This document shows positions 35,952 through 44,755 of a stretch of DNA of 64,000 nt, piece after piece; position 1 is the first letter of the stretch; every line of letters starts with the position of its first letter. A program made the position numbers and the translations under genes. The notes beneath the pieces are model-generated. The model ran no database searches, was not told the DNA's origin, and saw nothing but the letters and a program-made list of their open reading frames with translations. The stretch is from UBA4781 sp963556045. GTDB lineage: Bacteria > Chloroflexota > Anaerolineae > Anaerolineales > Anaerolineaceae. Location: NCBI GenBank assembly GCA_963556045.3, contig CAUVYA020000002.1, forward strand, positions 310,001-374,000, in the 5' to 3' direction.

Positions 35952-36577
35952 TAGTGTCCTCCATGCATGATTTTTTCAAGGTTGCGTTTGATCAAAACGG
36001 CAGCCATTTCTTTGCGGTAGAGAGATGTGGCGATGAAGACATCAGGTGGATTGAATTCTTCCCGAATTTTTATCTGGACCTCATTTACCAGATCTTGATC
36101 GAGTTCTTTCCCAGTAATGAATTGGGATACAGTCGACATTTCGAATGGTGCGCTGGATACACCTGTGAATGCGATACGTGCCTGTTTGATGACCTTGCCC
36201 TGTAATTGGATGTACACCAGATTTGATACGATCGATCGATCACCAGGAGTGTTTGTCACTTTTCTCATAACAGCCCACTCATTATCACCAAGAGCGATTT
36301 CTATTTGCTGCAGATCCTTCAAGGATGCAGTAGCACCGTTCATGAGCTCAGAAAGATCCAGGCAAGTACCATCTTTAAGCAATGCTTTTGGATTGATCAC
36401 AAGCAAACTGGCTACCCATTCGTTGAACGTAGTTTTGGCACGCAGGGATGCCAGCAGGGAAGTTTCACATCTTTCCTGCATGGGTATGGAATCCAGAATT
36501 TGCATGAGGATAGTGGGGAGCGTTTGTTTGTGATGTATTGTTTCAAGTGTTTCATTAAAGGCAATCGGTAGATTCAT
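35951..36577 (-). CDS. Reduced flavoprotein-like subunit of the molybdenum hydroxylase
   Basis: 208 residues. The second half matches the CO-dehydrogenase flavoprotein C-terminal domain (RIAFTGVSSAPFEMS, PPDVFIATSLYRKEMAAVLIKRNLEK). The N-terminal half is short and I see no FAD-binding Gly-rich loop, so it may not bind FAD like normal 280-300-residue medium subunits. GGAG before ATG 36577 sets the start. It is the first gene of the hydroxylase operon and is translationally coupled to the fused subunit. Confidence 0.7.
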   Translation of the reverse strand: MNLPIAFNETLETIHHKQTLPTILMQILDSIPMQERCETSLLASLRAKTTFNEWVASLLVINPKALLKDGTCLDLSELMNGATASLKDLQQIEIALGDNEWAVMRKVTNTPGDRSIVSNLVYIQLQGKVIKQARIAFTGVSSAPFEMSTVSQFITGKELDQDLVNEVQIKIREEFNPPDVFIATSLYRKEMAAVLIKRNLEKIMHGGH

Positions 36578-36719
36578 ATTCTTCTCCAAAATTTGTCTTT
36601 ATTAATTATACGGAATTATTAATAACAACCGTCTCGATTTATGGGGATTATTGTTATTCAATGTGAAACCAAATTTAAATGGCATTTCTTTTCCGGCAGA
36701 AAGGTTATTTCAATTATGA

Positions 36720-36750
36720 AAACACTCCTTCATGGGAAGAAGGAGTGTTT
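36720..36750 (-). terminator. Intrinsic terminator after tRNA-Asp
   Basis: An 11-bp stem (AAACACTCCTT / AAGGAGTGTTT) with a 9-base loop, followed on the minus strand by a short T-run. It starts two bases past the encoded CCA of the tRNA. Confidence 0.8.
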
Positions 36751-36751
36751 G

Positions 36752-36828
36752 TGGCGGGAGCGACGGGATTCGAACCCGCGATCTCGGCCTTGACAGGGCC
36801 GCATGTTCAACCACTACACCACGCCCCC
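36752..36828 (-). tRNA. tRNA-Asp (anticodon GTC)
   Basis: Acceptor GGGGGCG pairs with CGCTCCC (one G-U), anticodon stem CGGCC/GGCCG encloses CTGTCAA giving GTC, T loop TTCGAAT, discriminator G and genome-encoded CCA. A strong hairpin terminator follows directly. Confidence 0.95.
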
Positions 36829-36874
36829 GTGATGTGGAAGAGAGTTTAACACAGGATAAAACCAACGTCAAGTT

Positions 36875-37342
36875 TTAGTTTTTACCAAATATCCACTTGT
36901 GATGTTGATCGCTCCATTCACAGATTTCTTCAGGTCTGAACCACAATGCGATCTCTCGCTCTGCGGTTTCTGGTGAATCGGAAGCATGTACCAGATTACG
37001 GCTGGTCAATAAAGCATAATCATGACGGATGGTTCCCGGGGCGGCTTCCAGGGGATTGGTCTTGCCTACGGTTTGACGCACAGCCTCAATGGCATGTTCA
37101 CCTGCCCATACCATCGCCATCGTCGGAGCGGAGGTAATGTATTTCACCAGACCATTATAAAAACTCTTGCCTATATGTTCCTTATAATGAGTTTCTGCTA
37201 ATTCGCGGCTGACCAGCACCATTTTTGCGGCTACTAATTGCAGCCCTCGGTTTTGAAAACGATCTATGATCTCACCGATCAATTTGCGTTGAACACCATC
37301 TGGTTTTATCAATACGAGTGTCTTCTCAAAGTTCTCTTCCAT
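36875..37342 (-). CDS. ndk: Nucleoside-diphosphate kinase
   Basis: Transfers the terminal phosphate of ATP to nucleoside diphosphates through a phospho-His. 155 residues. It starts TLVLIKPDGVQR and has the catalytic region RNLVHASDSPETAEREI, with Ala where most members have Gly in NxxHGSDS, and a usual C-terminus (WFRPEEICEW). It is 11 bases downstream of the TPR gene on the same strand, hence likely co-transcribed. Confidence 0.95.
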   Translation of the reverse strand: MEENFEKTLVLIKPDGVQRKLIGEIIDRFQNRGLQLVAAKMVLVSRELAETHYKEHIGKSFYNGLVKYITSAPTMAMVWAGEHAIEAVRQTVGKTNPLEAAPGTIRHDYALLTSRNLVHASDSPETAEREIALWFRPEEICEWSDQHHKWIFGKN

Positions 37343-37353
37343 GAATTATCTTT

Positions 37354-38910
37354 CTATAGCAATGATTTTTTTTCTGCGTTATGGAATGCCTGCAACGCTT
37401 TTTCTTTCTGATTGGTTTTCAAATAAGCTTTACCAAGTATAAACCAGGCATCTGATTCTTGAGTTAATAAGGGTTGTGTATTCTCCATGATGGTGATTAT
37501 CTCTTCAAGATTGAATTCTTTTTCTACCAGGTAATCTAGTTTTTGGATTGCGTAGCTGTAATTCTTATCTTCAATAGCATTAATGGCTGTTTGCAGTATT
37601 TCACCATGATTTTCGTGATCTGTGATCTTTTGAGTATCTTCTAGAAGTGTTTTTTTAGGGAGATTCATGTCAGGTTCTATTTTTACCCAGTGTTTGGAGA
37701 TCGCTTCTGATTCTGGTTCAGAGATTGTTGGCACTTCATTATCTACCATGCCAGTCTCATCATTTTCGTGGTGATCAATACTCGAGATCTTTTCTTCTTC
37801 AGGTTGCACAAATGAGGGAAGGTCGCTTTCATTACTGCCTTCTTCATCGTCAAATATCCAGCCGGGGATATCGGAAATGACTTCTTCCTGTGAAAGCGCA
37901 AGGTTTTCAACAATGGGTGAATCTTTTTCTATGAGATGCTCTGGTTCGTTCTCAACCTTCAGTGGAGGTGTATCCTGTGCAGGAAGCTCAATATCTGGTG
38001 TCGTCATGCGATCATCAATTATGGAATCCCAATCAATATCAGAATCAATGGAAGTTTCCTGATCCCATTCACTTGCTTGTTCCCAATATTGCGCGATCGT
38101 TTCTTGCCAGGCAATCGCGTTCAGATCTATGTCGGGAACTTTCCCATTATATTTATCTATATTGATAGCTGCATCTGGCACATCTTCCACAACTTTTATT
38201 TTTTCGTCTACATAAACATAATAAGGATCAATATCTATTAAGCGCTGATGGAAAGCTTCCGTATCAAGTGCATCCGATGTATGGGGAAGAACCTCGAAAA
38301 CGATTTGATTTGCTAAAAAATTAAAGGGGGAAGTACCGAGAATTTCTATACATAATTGAATAGCTTCAATACGTTCACCGGTTTGCAGTAGCGCATATGC
38401 CAGATATCCTTTGAAATCAATCCGTGAGGGGTTCGTTTGCAGACCAATACGTAATTCTGCAATAGCCTGTGGATAAAGACCACTTCGGCGATACATGTTT
38501 ATTAATGCTCCACGCGTTAAGCGAATGGTCTGGGGTTCCACACCATCTTTTTTCAAATGGAGGCGTTTCAATTCTTCTTTGAGCATTGCATTAGTGGGTT
38601 GTATTTCAAATGCGTGTTCCATGTGCTGCACTGCGCTATCCAGTTGATTATTGACTTCGGCAATAAAACTCAACCCTATATGAGAGACGAAATCATCTGG
38701 ATAAACTTCAAGAACTTTATTGAGAATATAATAGGAATCCTCATAATTGCCTTTTTCCATGAGGATTTTCCCAATTAAGCGATACGTCTCAATATGTTTG
38801 GGGTAAGCTTTTAGGATGAACCAGCAATGCTTCAGCGCTTCGTCAAGATTTCCATTCTGGATGAATACTTCATTTTCCTGAACGTACTTTCGTAACGGAA
38901 TCCTTGACAT
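37354..38910 (-). CDS. Tetratricopeptide-repeat protein with acidic central region
   Basis: 518 residues with no enzyme motif. TPR units cover about 17-215 (for example ALKHCWFILKAYPKHIETYRLIGKIL in short repeats, YPQAIAELRIGLQTNP) and 430-515. Between them is an Asp/Glu-rich, probably disordered stretch (about 235-420). No signal peptide or membrane helix. It lies between rpoD and ndk on the same strand. A scaffold role is plausible; function is unknown. Confidence 0.8.
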   Translation of the reverse strand: MSRIPLRKYVQENEVFIQNGNLDEALKHCWFILKAYPKHIETYRLIGKILMEKGNYEDSYYILNKVLEVYPDDFVSHIGLSFIAEVNNQLDSAVQHMEHAFEIQPTNAMLKEELKRLHLKKDGVEPQTIRLTRGALINMYRRSGLYPQAIAELRIGLQTNPSRIDFKGYLAYALLQTGERIEAIQLCIEILGTSPFNFLANQIVFEVLPHTSDALDTEAFHQRLIDIDPYYVYVDEKIKVVEDVPDAAINIDKYNGKVPDIDLNAIAWQETIAQYWEQASEWDQETSIDSDIDWDSIIDDRMTTPDIELPAQDTPPLKVENEPEHLIEKDSPIVENLALSQEEVISDIPGWIFDDEEGSNESDLPSFVQPEEEKISSIDHHENDETGMVDNEVPTISEPESEAISKHWVKIEPDMNLPKKTLLEDTQKITDHENHGEILQTAINAIEDKNYSYAIQKLDYLVEKEFNLEEIITIMENTQPLLTQESDAWFILGKAYLKTNQKEKALQAFHNAEKKSLL

Positions 38911-38928
38911 GATGAACCATCCTTAAAT

Positions 38929-40152
38929 TTATTCTCCCAGATAATCTCTCAATTTCCTTCGAATGGTCGGATGGCGTAAACGGCTTAACGCCTGAGCTTC
39001 AATTTGGCGGACTCTTTCACGAGTTACGCCCATTTTGCGACCAACTTCTTCCAGCGTGTAAGCCTGTCCATCCAGCAGTCCATATCGTAACTGGAGGATC
39101 CGCACTTCACGAGGTGGGAGTGTATTTAATATTACATTAAGATGCTCTTTTAATAAATTGTAGGTAGCGGTTTCATCAGGAGCAGGGATCTCATCATCTT
39201 CGATAAAATCGCCCAGAACAGAGTCATCTTCGTTATCGGTGGGAGTTTCAAGTGAGAGCGGTCGCCGGGACACTTTGATCATGTTTTCCACTTTTTTAGG
39301 AGTAACGTCTAACGCTTCAGCAAGTTCATCGATGGTTGGGTCGCGACCCAGTTTCTGGGTAAGTTGGTGTTGTATCCTTAAAAGTTTATTGATCTGATCA
39401 CCCATATGAACAGGAACACGGATGGTACGCCCCTGGTCAGCAATAGCACGAGTTACTGCCTGACGAATCCACCAGGTGGCATAGGTACTAAATTTGTGAC
39501 CACGGCGATAATCAAATTTTTTCGTGGCACGAATCAGACCGATATTACCTTCCTGGATCAAATCAAGGAATGGAACACCACGACCCATATATTTCTTGGC
39601 TACGCTGATTACTAAGCGTGAATTGGCAGTGACCAGGTGTTCACGTGCCGCCCAGCCGTCTTCGATGAGATCTCGCAATTCAGAACGGCGGGTACTGTTA
39701 ATGCTTCCAGTTGCTAATTCTTCACGTGCCATTCTACCGCGCTCGATGCGCTGGGCAAGATCTACTTCTTCGTCTGCAGTCAACAGTGGAACACGACTTA
39801 CTTCTTTGAGATATAAACCGATGGTATCATCAGTATCAATATGACGTAGATCATCAATTTCTACATCAGCTTCAACTTCATCTTCATCGTGATCTTCGTC
39901 TTTTAACAGTTCTTCTTCGGTGGGTTCAGGAATAGTGTCATCATCCTCAATATAAGGAATGCCGGCACTCATTAAAGAGGCAAAAGCTTCTTCTAATTGA
40001 CCAAGATCTTGTTCAGCATCGGGGAAGAAATGCAAAACATCATCATAGGTTACGTAATTTTTTTGATGACCAAGTTCGATAAGTCGAGCAATTGCGGAGT
40101 AACCAATGACATCTTCATCTTCTTCAAGAACACTGATTTTGCTATTTGCCAT
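38929..40152 (-). CDS. rpoD: RNA polymerase primary sigma factor
   Basis: 407 residues. A very acidic N-terminal segment (about 70-105) precedes region 1.2 (DDTIGLYLKEVSRVPLLT), region 2 (NSRLVISVAKKYMGRGVPFLDLIQEGNIGL; FDYRRGHKFSTYATWWIRQA), region 3 and region 4 (YTLEEVGRKMGVTRERVRQIE in short), ending RRKLRDYLGE. All housekeeping sigma-A parts are present, with no large non-conserved insert. The transcript has its own consensus promoter 147 bases upstream. The TPR gene follows 18 bases after the stop. Confidence 0.96.
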   Translation of the reverse strand: MANSKISVLEEDEDVIGYSAIARLIELGHQKNYVTYDDVLHFFPDAEQDLGQLEEAFASLMSAGIPYIEDDDTIPEPTEEELLKDEDHDEDEVEADVEIDDLRHIDTDDTIGLYLKEVSRVPLLTADEEVDLAQRIERGRMAREELATGSINSTRRSELRDLIEDGWAAREHLVTANSRLVISVAKKYMGRGVPFLDLIQEGNIGLIRATKKFDYRRGHKFSTYATWWIRQAVTRAIADQGRTIRVPVHMGDQINKLLRIQHQLTQKLGRDPTIDELAEALDVTPKKVENMIKVSRRPLSLETPTDNEDDSVLGDFIEDDEIPAPDETATYNLLKEHLNVILNTLPPREVRILQLRYGLLDGQAYTLEEVGRKMGVTRERVRQIEAQALSRLRHPTIRRKLRDYLGE

Positions 40153-40298
40153 AAACGATCACAACCTTTTTATAAAAAATAAATTATGGCACGCAAAAAT
40201 AAATACTCTTTATGAGCATACATGTTTTCAAAACAAAATACAATACTACTTTCGTTTTATAGAAAAAACATACAAATTTGCGTGCTGCGCAACGTCTT

Positions 40299-40327
40299 AA
40301 TATACACAATTGGTATGTAAAAGTCAA
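40299..40327 (-). promoter_or_regulatory. Promoter of the sigma factor gene
   Basis: On the minus strand TTGACT (40327-40322) and TATATT (40304-40299) lie 17 bases apart. This leaves an untranslated leader of about 140 bases before rpoD (40153-40292), AT-rich and without another gene. I saw no clear riboswitch fold in it. Confidence 0.75.
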
Positions 40328-40344
40328 CAACCAATCTATATTTA

Positions 40345-40977
40345 TTATATATTTTTGACATATTCTATAAAATATGGCGGAAGTAATGACTGTATGTGCA
40401 TAGACTCACCTGTTTTGGGGTGAAGAAATTTGATATTCTGTGCATGCAGCAATAAATGATTTGATTCCATAAAACGGGTCTTCAGGGAGGGTAAAGCGCG
40501 AAACATGCCATATAAAGTGTCGCCCACAATTGGAAAACCATAATGCGCAAGGTGAGTACGGATTTGATGAGTTATTCCACTTTCGATGATAACTGAAAGA
40601 AATGTATTTCTTTCATATCTTGTTAGCACCTCAATCTTTGAAAGAGCTTTTTTCCCTTGCATATCGTCTGGAATGGTACGGTGGTACCGATCTCCATTTT
40701 TCAACAACGGGGTGTTGATAACCTTTTTATCCCACATGGGGCTGCCATGTACAATTGCCTGATATTCCTTGTGGATCGTACGATGTTCAAATTGCGAATT
40801 CAGCGAACGATGAGCATCAGCATTCCGTGCAAAAAGAAGTATCCCACTCGTATCTTTATCAAGGCGGTGAACAACCCATACCTTTCCATATTCCTCAGAA
40901 AGAATATTCCGGATACAGGGCAGCTTTGTATCATAGCCATCCGGAATGGTTCTCAATCCAGCAGGTTTATTAATCAC
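40345..40977 (-). CDS. RluA-family pseudouridine synthase, no S4 domain
   Basis: Converts uridine to pseudouridine in rRNA or tRNA. 210 residues as read, with VINKPAGL at the start, the catalytic HRLDKDTSGILLFAR, and THQIRTHLAHYGFPIVGDTLYG. The open frame begins at a GTG inside the first conserved motif, with no ATG between it and an in-frame stop, so the start is doubtful. A one-base change between 40990 and 41013 would join it to ATG 41027 and add MNNVFPLKTFIFDNDIL, a normal family N-terminus. I suspect a small frameshift. Confidence 0.85.
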   Translation of the reverse strand: MINKPAGLRTIPDGYDTKLPCIRNILSEEYGKVWVVHRLDKDTSGILLFARNADAHRSLNSQFEHRTIHKEYQAIVHGSPMWDKKVINTPLLKNGDRYHRTIPDDMQGKKALSKIEVLTRYERNTFLSVIIESGITHQIRTHLAHYGFPIVGDTLYGMFRALPSLKTRFMESNHLLLHAQNIKFLHPKTGESMHIQSLLPPYFIEYVKNI

Positions 40978-41080
40978 CAGGATATCGTTATCAAAAATAA
41001 AAGTTTTAAAGGAAAAACATTATTCATCTGTGACTGCCTGATTTATAATCATATTAAATAAATCTGTCTGAAGGTGCGAA

Positions 41081-41386
41081 ATGCTAATTGTAATTGTACA
41101 TGTTCATGTAGAAGAAGATTGCATTCATGATTTTATTAGAGCAACGAAGAAAAATGCTGAGAGTAGTATCAGGGAAGAAGGCATTGTTCGTTTTGATTTC
41201 ATTCAACAGATTGATGATCCAGAACGTTTCATTCTGATGGAAGTATATCAATCGGAAGAAGCCGTTTCTGATCACAAACTAACATCACATTATCAAGAAT
41301 GGAAGAATGATGTTGCCGATATGATGGCAGAACCTCGTTACAGCATCAAGTATCATGAAATCTATCCACCCGCTGAGAAATGGTAA
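41081..41386 (+). CDS. Antibiotic biosynthesis monooxygenase-domain protein (YgiN/LsrG-like)
   Basis: A 101-residue single ABM (dimeric alpha-beta barrel) domain: VIVHVHVEEDCIHDFIRA, RFDFIQQIDDPERFILMEVYQSEEA, with H-x-x-S/T-H near residue 68. Members include quinol monooxygenases and the autoinducer-2 enzyme LsrG; which applies here is unclear. It precedes the iron alcohol dehydrogenase by 11 bases, so the pair is likely co-expressed. Confidence 0.82.
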   Translation: MLIVIVHVHVEEDCIHDFIRATKKNAESSIREEGIVRFDFIQQIDDPERFILMEVYQSEEAVSDHKLTSHYQEWKNDVADMMAEPRYSIKYHEIYPPAEKW

Positions 41387-41397
41387 GTGTTATTTAG

Positions 41398-42555
41398 ATG
41401 GAATTAGACACATTTTCATTTACCACCGCCGGCACCATCCATTTTGGATGGGGTTTAAGGAAAACATTATCTCGACATGTTCTAGCATTTGGTAGACATG
41501 CTTTATTGCTTTATTCAAAAAGTGTCGGAGAAATCGATAAGATAATTGCTGGACTTGAGCAAAATAATATCATCCTCATGAAAGAGGCACTTACCGGAGA
41601 GCCCACTGATGAAAAACTCATGTTACTTGCAACTAGGTATCGTGAAGCAGAAATTGATGTGATCATCGGCATTGGCGGCGGTTCCGTATTGGATAGCGGG
41701 AAAGCATTATCTGCGTTGTTAACCAATCCTGGCGAACTGTTGGATTACCTGGAAGTAGTTGGAAAAGGGCTGCCATTGCAGAAGAAACCCTGTCCATTTA
41801 TTGCTCTACCGACTACATCAGGCACTGGAACAGAAGTGACAAAAAATGCAGTTATAAAAGTAACTGATCAAAATGTAAAAGTAAGCATGCGTAATCTGGC
41901 TATGATCCCTGAAATTGCTTTGATAGATCCACAATTAACTCTTAGCGTACCGGCAGCAATCACTGCTTCTACCGGAATGGATGCATTTGTGCAGGTGCTG
42001 GAACCATTTTGTTCGTGGAGCGCGAACAGAATGGTAGATCTTTATTGCCGAGAAGGAATCCCGCTGGCAGCCAGGAATCTACCATTTGCATATCATCATC
42101 CAGAAGATAAAAATGCAAGAACGCTGATGGCATGGGTGAGTTTGTTGGGAGGGCTTTCTCTGGCAAATGCCAAATTAGGTGCGGTTCATGGATTTGCGGG
42201 ACCTATAGGTGGAATGTTTGATATTTCACATGGGGTTATTTGCGCCTGTCTGCTTCCGCAAGTTTTTCGAATGAACTTTATAAAATTAATGGATGTTAAG
42301 AATTACACGCTGTTAGAACGCTTTCAACAAATTGCTGCATGGATATTGAATGAAGATGATCCTACAGTTAACAATGCAGTCGAATGGTTCATCTCGTTGA
42401 ATGAGGAATTAGCTATTCCGAAACTGAAACAGCTTGGGATTAAAGAAAAAGATTTTGATGCGATCATCACTAAAGCGCTCGTTTCAAGCAGCATGAAGGG
42501 AAATCCGGTACTGTTGGATGCGAATGATCTTCGTGAGATATTAATGAACTCATAA
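41398..42555 (+). CDS. Iron-containing alcohol dehydrogenase family protein
   Basis: 385 residues with the NAD motif GIGGGSVLDSGKAL (about 91-104), TTSGTGTEVT and the metal region. Metal ligands appear as Asp in STGMDAFVQ, His in LGAVHGFAG and His in FDISHGVICA; the usual second ligand His (D-x3-H) is Gln here, as in a known subset of the family. The substrate is probably a short alcohol/aldehyde or lactaldehyde-like compound. It is coupled to the ABM-domain gene. Confidence 0.9.
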   Translation: MELDTFSFTTAGTIHFGWGLRKTLSRHVLAFGRHALLLYSKSVGEIDKIIAGLEQNNIILMKEALTGEPTDEKLMLLATRYREAEIDVIIGIGGGSVLDSGKALSALLTNPGELLDYLEVVGKGLPLQKKPCPFIALPTTSGTGTEVTKNAVIKVTDQNVKVSMRNLAMIPEIALIDPQLTLSVPAAITASTGMDAFVQVLEPFCSWSANRMVDLYCREGIPLAARNLPFAYHHPEDKNARTLMAWVSLLGGLSLANAKLGAVHGFAGPIGGMFDISHGVICACLLPQVFRMNFIKLMDVKNYTLLERFQQIAAWILNEDDPTVNNAVEWFISLNEELAIPKLKQLGIKEKDFDAIITKALVSSSMKGNPVLLDANDLREILMNS

Positions 42556-42589
42556 AAAGAATATTGATTTCAATTATTTATGAGTTCAT
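42544..42589. repeat. Long inverted repeat overlapping the dehydrogenase stop codon
   Basis: ATGAACTCATAAA and its perfect 13-bp complement TTTATGAGTTCAT, separated by 20 bases. The left arm includes the TAA stop. No T-run follows. It may define the 3' end of the message of the alcohol dehydrogenase gene. Confidence 0.6.
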
Positions 42590-42630
42590 GGTAAGAATAT
42601 GCCGATCTGATCTTGATTAAACATGCTGGA

Positions 42631-43632
42631 CTACTGCGATTGATTGGCAGCAGGCAGTTGTGGGATGGATTCAGCTGACTTGACAGCGTCTAATATTGCA
42701 TCCGCGACCATATCCGCTGCAAAAGCTCCGATTGTGTTGACATCACATTTCTTTCTGCCAGTAGAGAGCGCAAAAATGGTATCACCATCAAACATGGTAT
42801 GAGCGGGTCGGATCACCCTTGCCAATCCGTCCTGCGCCATCTGTGCGACTTTGTTCGTCTCTTCTTTACCCAGAGATGCGTTGGTCACAACCGCTCCGAT
42901 CACCGTATTGGATTTGGAGGCGAACTGCAGAGCTGTTTTTCCGATCATGGAAAGCATGACCAGCTGGGTATTCGCGAAATATTTCTCTTCCCCGATCTTC
43001 AAGGGTCCTTTCTGAATAGAACGTGTGCCGGCTAAAATATTTCCGGTATGAGGATCAACCACATCTCCAAAAGCATTGACTGCGATAATGGCGCCAACAT
43101 AGAGACCTGGCGAAATCTCGACTGCTGCACTTCCAATACCAGATTTCATCGCCTGCCCCATACCGAGTATTTTTCCAACGCTGGCGCCTGTTCCAGCACC
43201 AAAGTTGCCGCTTTGTGGTTTATCACTGGAAGCCTGTGAACAGGCTTGGTAGCCCATCTCGCTATCCGGTCTTTTTGAGGCATCGCCAACTCCCAGATCA
43301 TAAAGAATGGCAGCCGGAACGATCGGAACCCTTGCGAAACCGGTGTCGAATCCTATCTTGTGTTCTTCCAGATAACGCATCACACCTGAAGCAGCATCTA
43401 ATCCGAAGGCAGAACCGCCTGCTAATACTACAGCATGCACTCTGTCAACCATGTGCATGGGTCTCAATAGATCCGTCTCCCGTGTGCCTGGAGAACCACC
43501 TCGCTGGTCAACGCCACCAACTGCTCCATTTTTAAACAGGAGAACTGTGCATCCCGTCCAGGCTGTATGATCACTGATCTGCCCGATCAATAAATCATCC
43601 ATATCCGTAATACAAGCTTTTTTATATGCCAT
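42631..43632 (-). CDS. P1 (DmpA/T5-like) family self-processing peptidase
   Basis: 333-residue N-terminal-nucleophile hydrolase of the S58 group (D-aminopeptidase, beta-peptidyl aminopeptidase). It shows GCTVLLFKNGAVGGVDQRGGSPGTRETDLL, VDRVHAVVLAGGSAFGLDAASGV in short motifs and the self-cleavage region VVTNASLGKEE, Ser being the likely nucleophile near residue 250. GGAG before ATG 43632 sets the start. It stands alone between two plus-strand genes. The peptide substrate is unknown. Confidence 0.88.
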   Translation of the reverse strand: MAYKKACITDMDDLLIGQISDHTAWTGCTVLLFKNGAVGGVDQRGGSPGTRETDLLRPMHMVDRVHAVVLAGGSAFGLDAASGVMRYLEEHKIGFDTGFARVPIVPAAILYDLGVGDASKRPDSEMGYQACSQASSDKPQSGNFGAGTGASVGKILGMGQAMKSGIGSAAVEISPGLYVGAIIAVNAFGDVVDPHTGNILAGTRSIQKGPLKIGEEKYFANTQLVMLSMIGKTALQFASKSNTVIGAVVTNASLGKEETNKVAQMAQDGLARVIRPAHTMFDGDTIFALSTGRKKCDVNTIGAFAADMVADAILDAVKSAESIPQLPAANQSQ

Positions 43633-43837
43633 CACATTCTCCTTTCGTAATAGCCATACCTATTTTAACGTGGAAATGTTTATACTGGCTTTCAAACTTT
43701 GCCAGGGTGGTTGATATTCGCGTCAGGTTATCTTACTCTTGGGTTGAATATTAATGTTCCATAAGTAAAGGTTGTCATTTGTACCATAATAATATCTGCA
43801 TAGTAAGATATGATTAATTTGAAACAAGGGATTTCAC

Positions 43838-44755
43838 ATGAAAATCGCAATAATCGGACTTGGAAAAATGGGCGGCAATATGGCTCGCCGATTGCAGGCT
43901 GGAAATATCGAGGTAGTAGCATACAATCGTACACCTGAAAAAACACAGGAGCTGACAGAAGAAATAGGTTTACAGCCTGCGTATAGCTATAAAGAGGTTA
44001 TTTCTTATCTTGATCAACCTCGTATAATCTGGTCAATGGTGCCAGCAGGAGAGACAACCCGGTTGGTAGCTCAAGAATTCTATGAGTTGTTGGATGTCGA
44101 TGATATCTTTATTGATGGTGGAAACTCCTACTATAAGAATTCTATGGAATTGGCAATGATGTTTTTAAAGAAGGGCATCCATTTTCTCGATGTCGGTGTT
44201 AGTGGTGGAATTTGGGGATTAAAGGAAGGATATTCGCTCATGATCGGAGGGGAAAGAAAAATTGCGGATTATTTAAAACCCGTTTTTGAAGTTCTGGCAC
44301 CGGGAAAAGAAAAAGGGTGGGGTTATGTAGGACCACATGGAGCCGGTCATTTTGTGAAGATGGTTCATAATGGTATTGAATACGGCATGATGGAAGCACT
44401 TGCAGAGGGTTTTGAGATTATGCACACCAAACAGGAATTCAATCTTAATCTGGAAGAGGTAGCCGGTATTTGGCAAAATGGATCTGTTGTCCGTTCCTGG
44501 CTGCTTGATCTTACTCATGATGCGCTTTCAGAAGATAATGAACTATCCTCAATTGAAAGCTGGGTAGATGATTCAGGCGAAGGACGCTGGACAGCCCATG
44601 AAGCGATTGATCTGGGCGTGCCAACTCCCGTGATTACGGATGCATTATTCAGGAGGTTTGATAGCCGCCAGTCAGACAGCTTCGCATTGAAGACCCTGGC
44701 TGCCATGCGCAATAAATTTGGAGGTCATTCGATCAAAGAAAAGAAGGGTGAATGA
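43838..44755 (+). CDS. gnd: 6-phosphogluconate dehydrogenase, decarboxylating (short form)
   Basis: Converts 6-phosphogluconate to ribulose-5-phosphate and CO2. 305 residues is the short, often NAD-preferring class (YqeC/GndA type). Motifs: N-terminal IAIIGLGKMGGNMARRL, VGVSGGIWGL, and the catalytic HFVKMVHNGIEYGMMEA. It overlaps the next gene by four bases (ATGA), so gnd and zwf form one oxidative pentose-phosphate operon. The gap before it (43633-43837) holds AT-rich leader sequence but no clear gene. Confidence 0.94.
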   Translation: MKIAIIGLGKMGGNMARRLQAGNIEVVAYNRTPEKTQELTEEIGLQPAYSYKEVISYLDQPRIIWSMVPAGETTRLVAQEFYELLDVDDIFIDGGNSYYKNSMELAMMFLKKGIHFLDVGVSGGIWGLKEGYSLMIGGERKIADYLKPVFEVLAPGKEKGWGYVGPHGAGHFVKMVHNGIEYGMMEALAEGFEIMHTKQEFNLNLEEVAGIWQNGSVVRSWLLDLTHDALSEDNELSSIESWVDDSGEGRWTAHEAIDLGVPTPVITDALFRRFDSRQSDSFALKTLAAMRNKFGGHSIKEKKGE

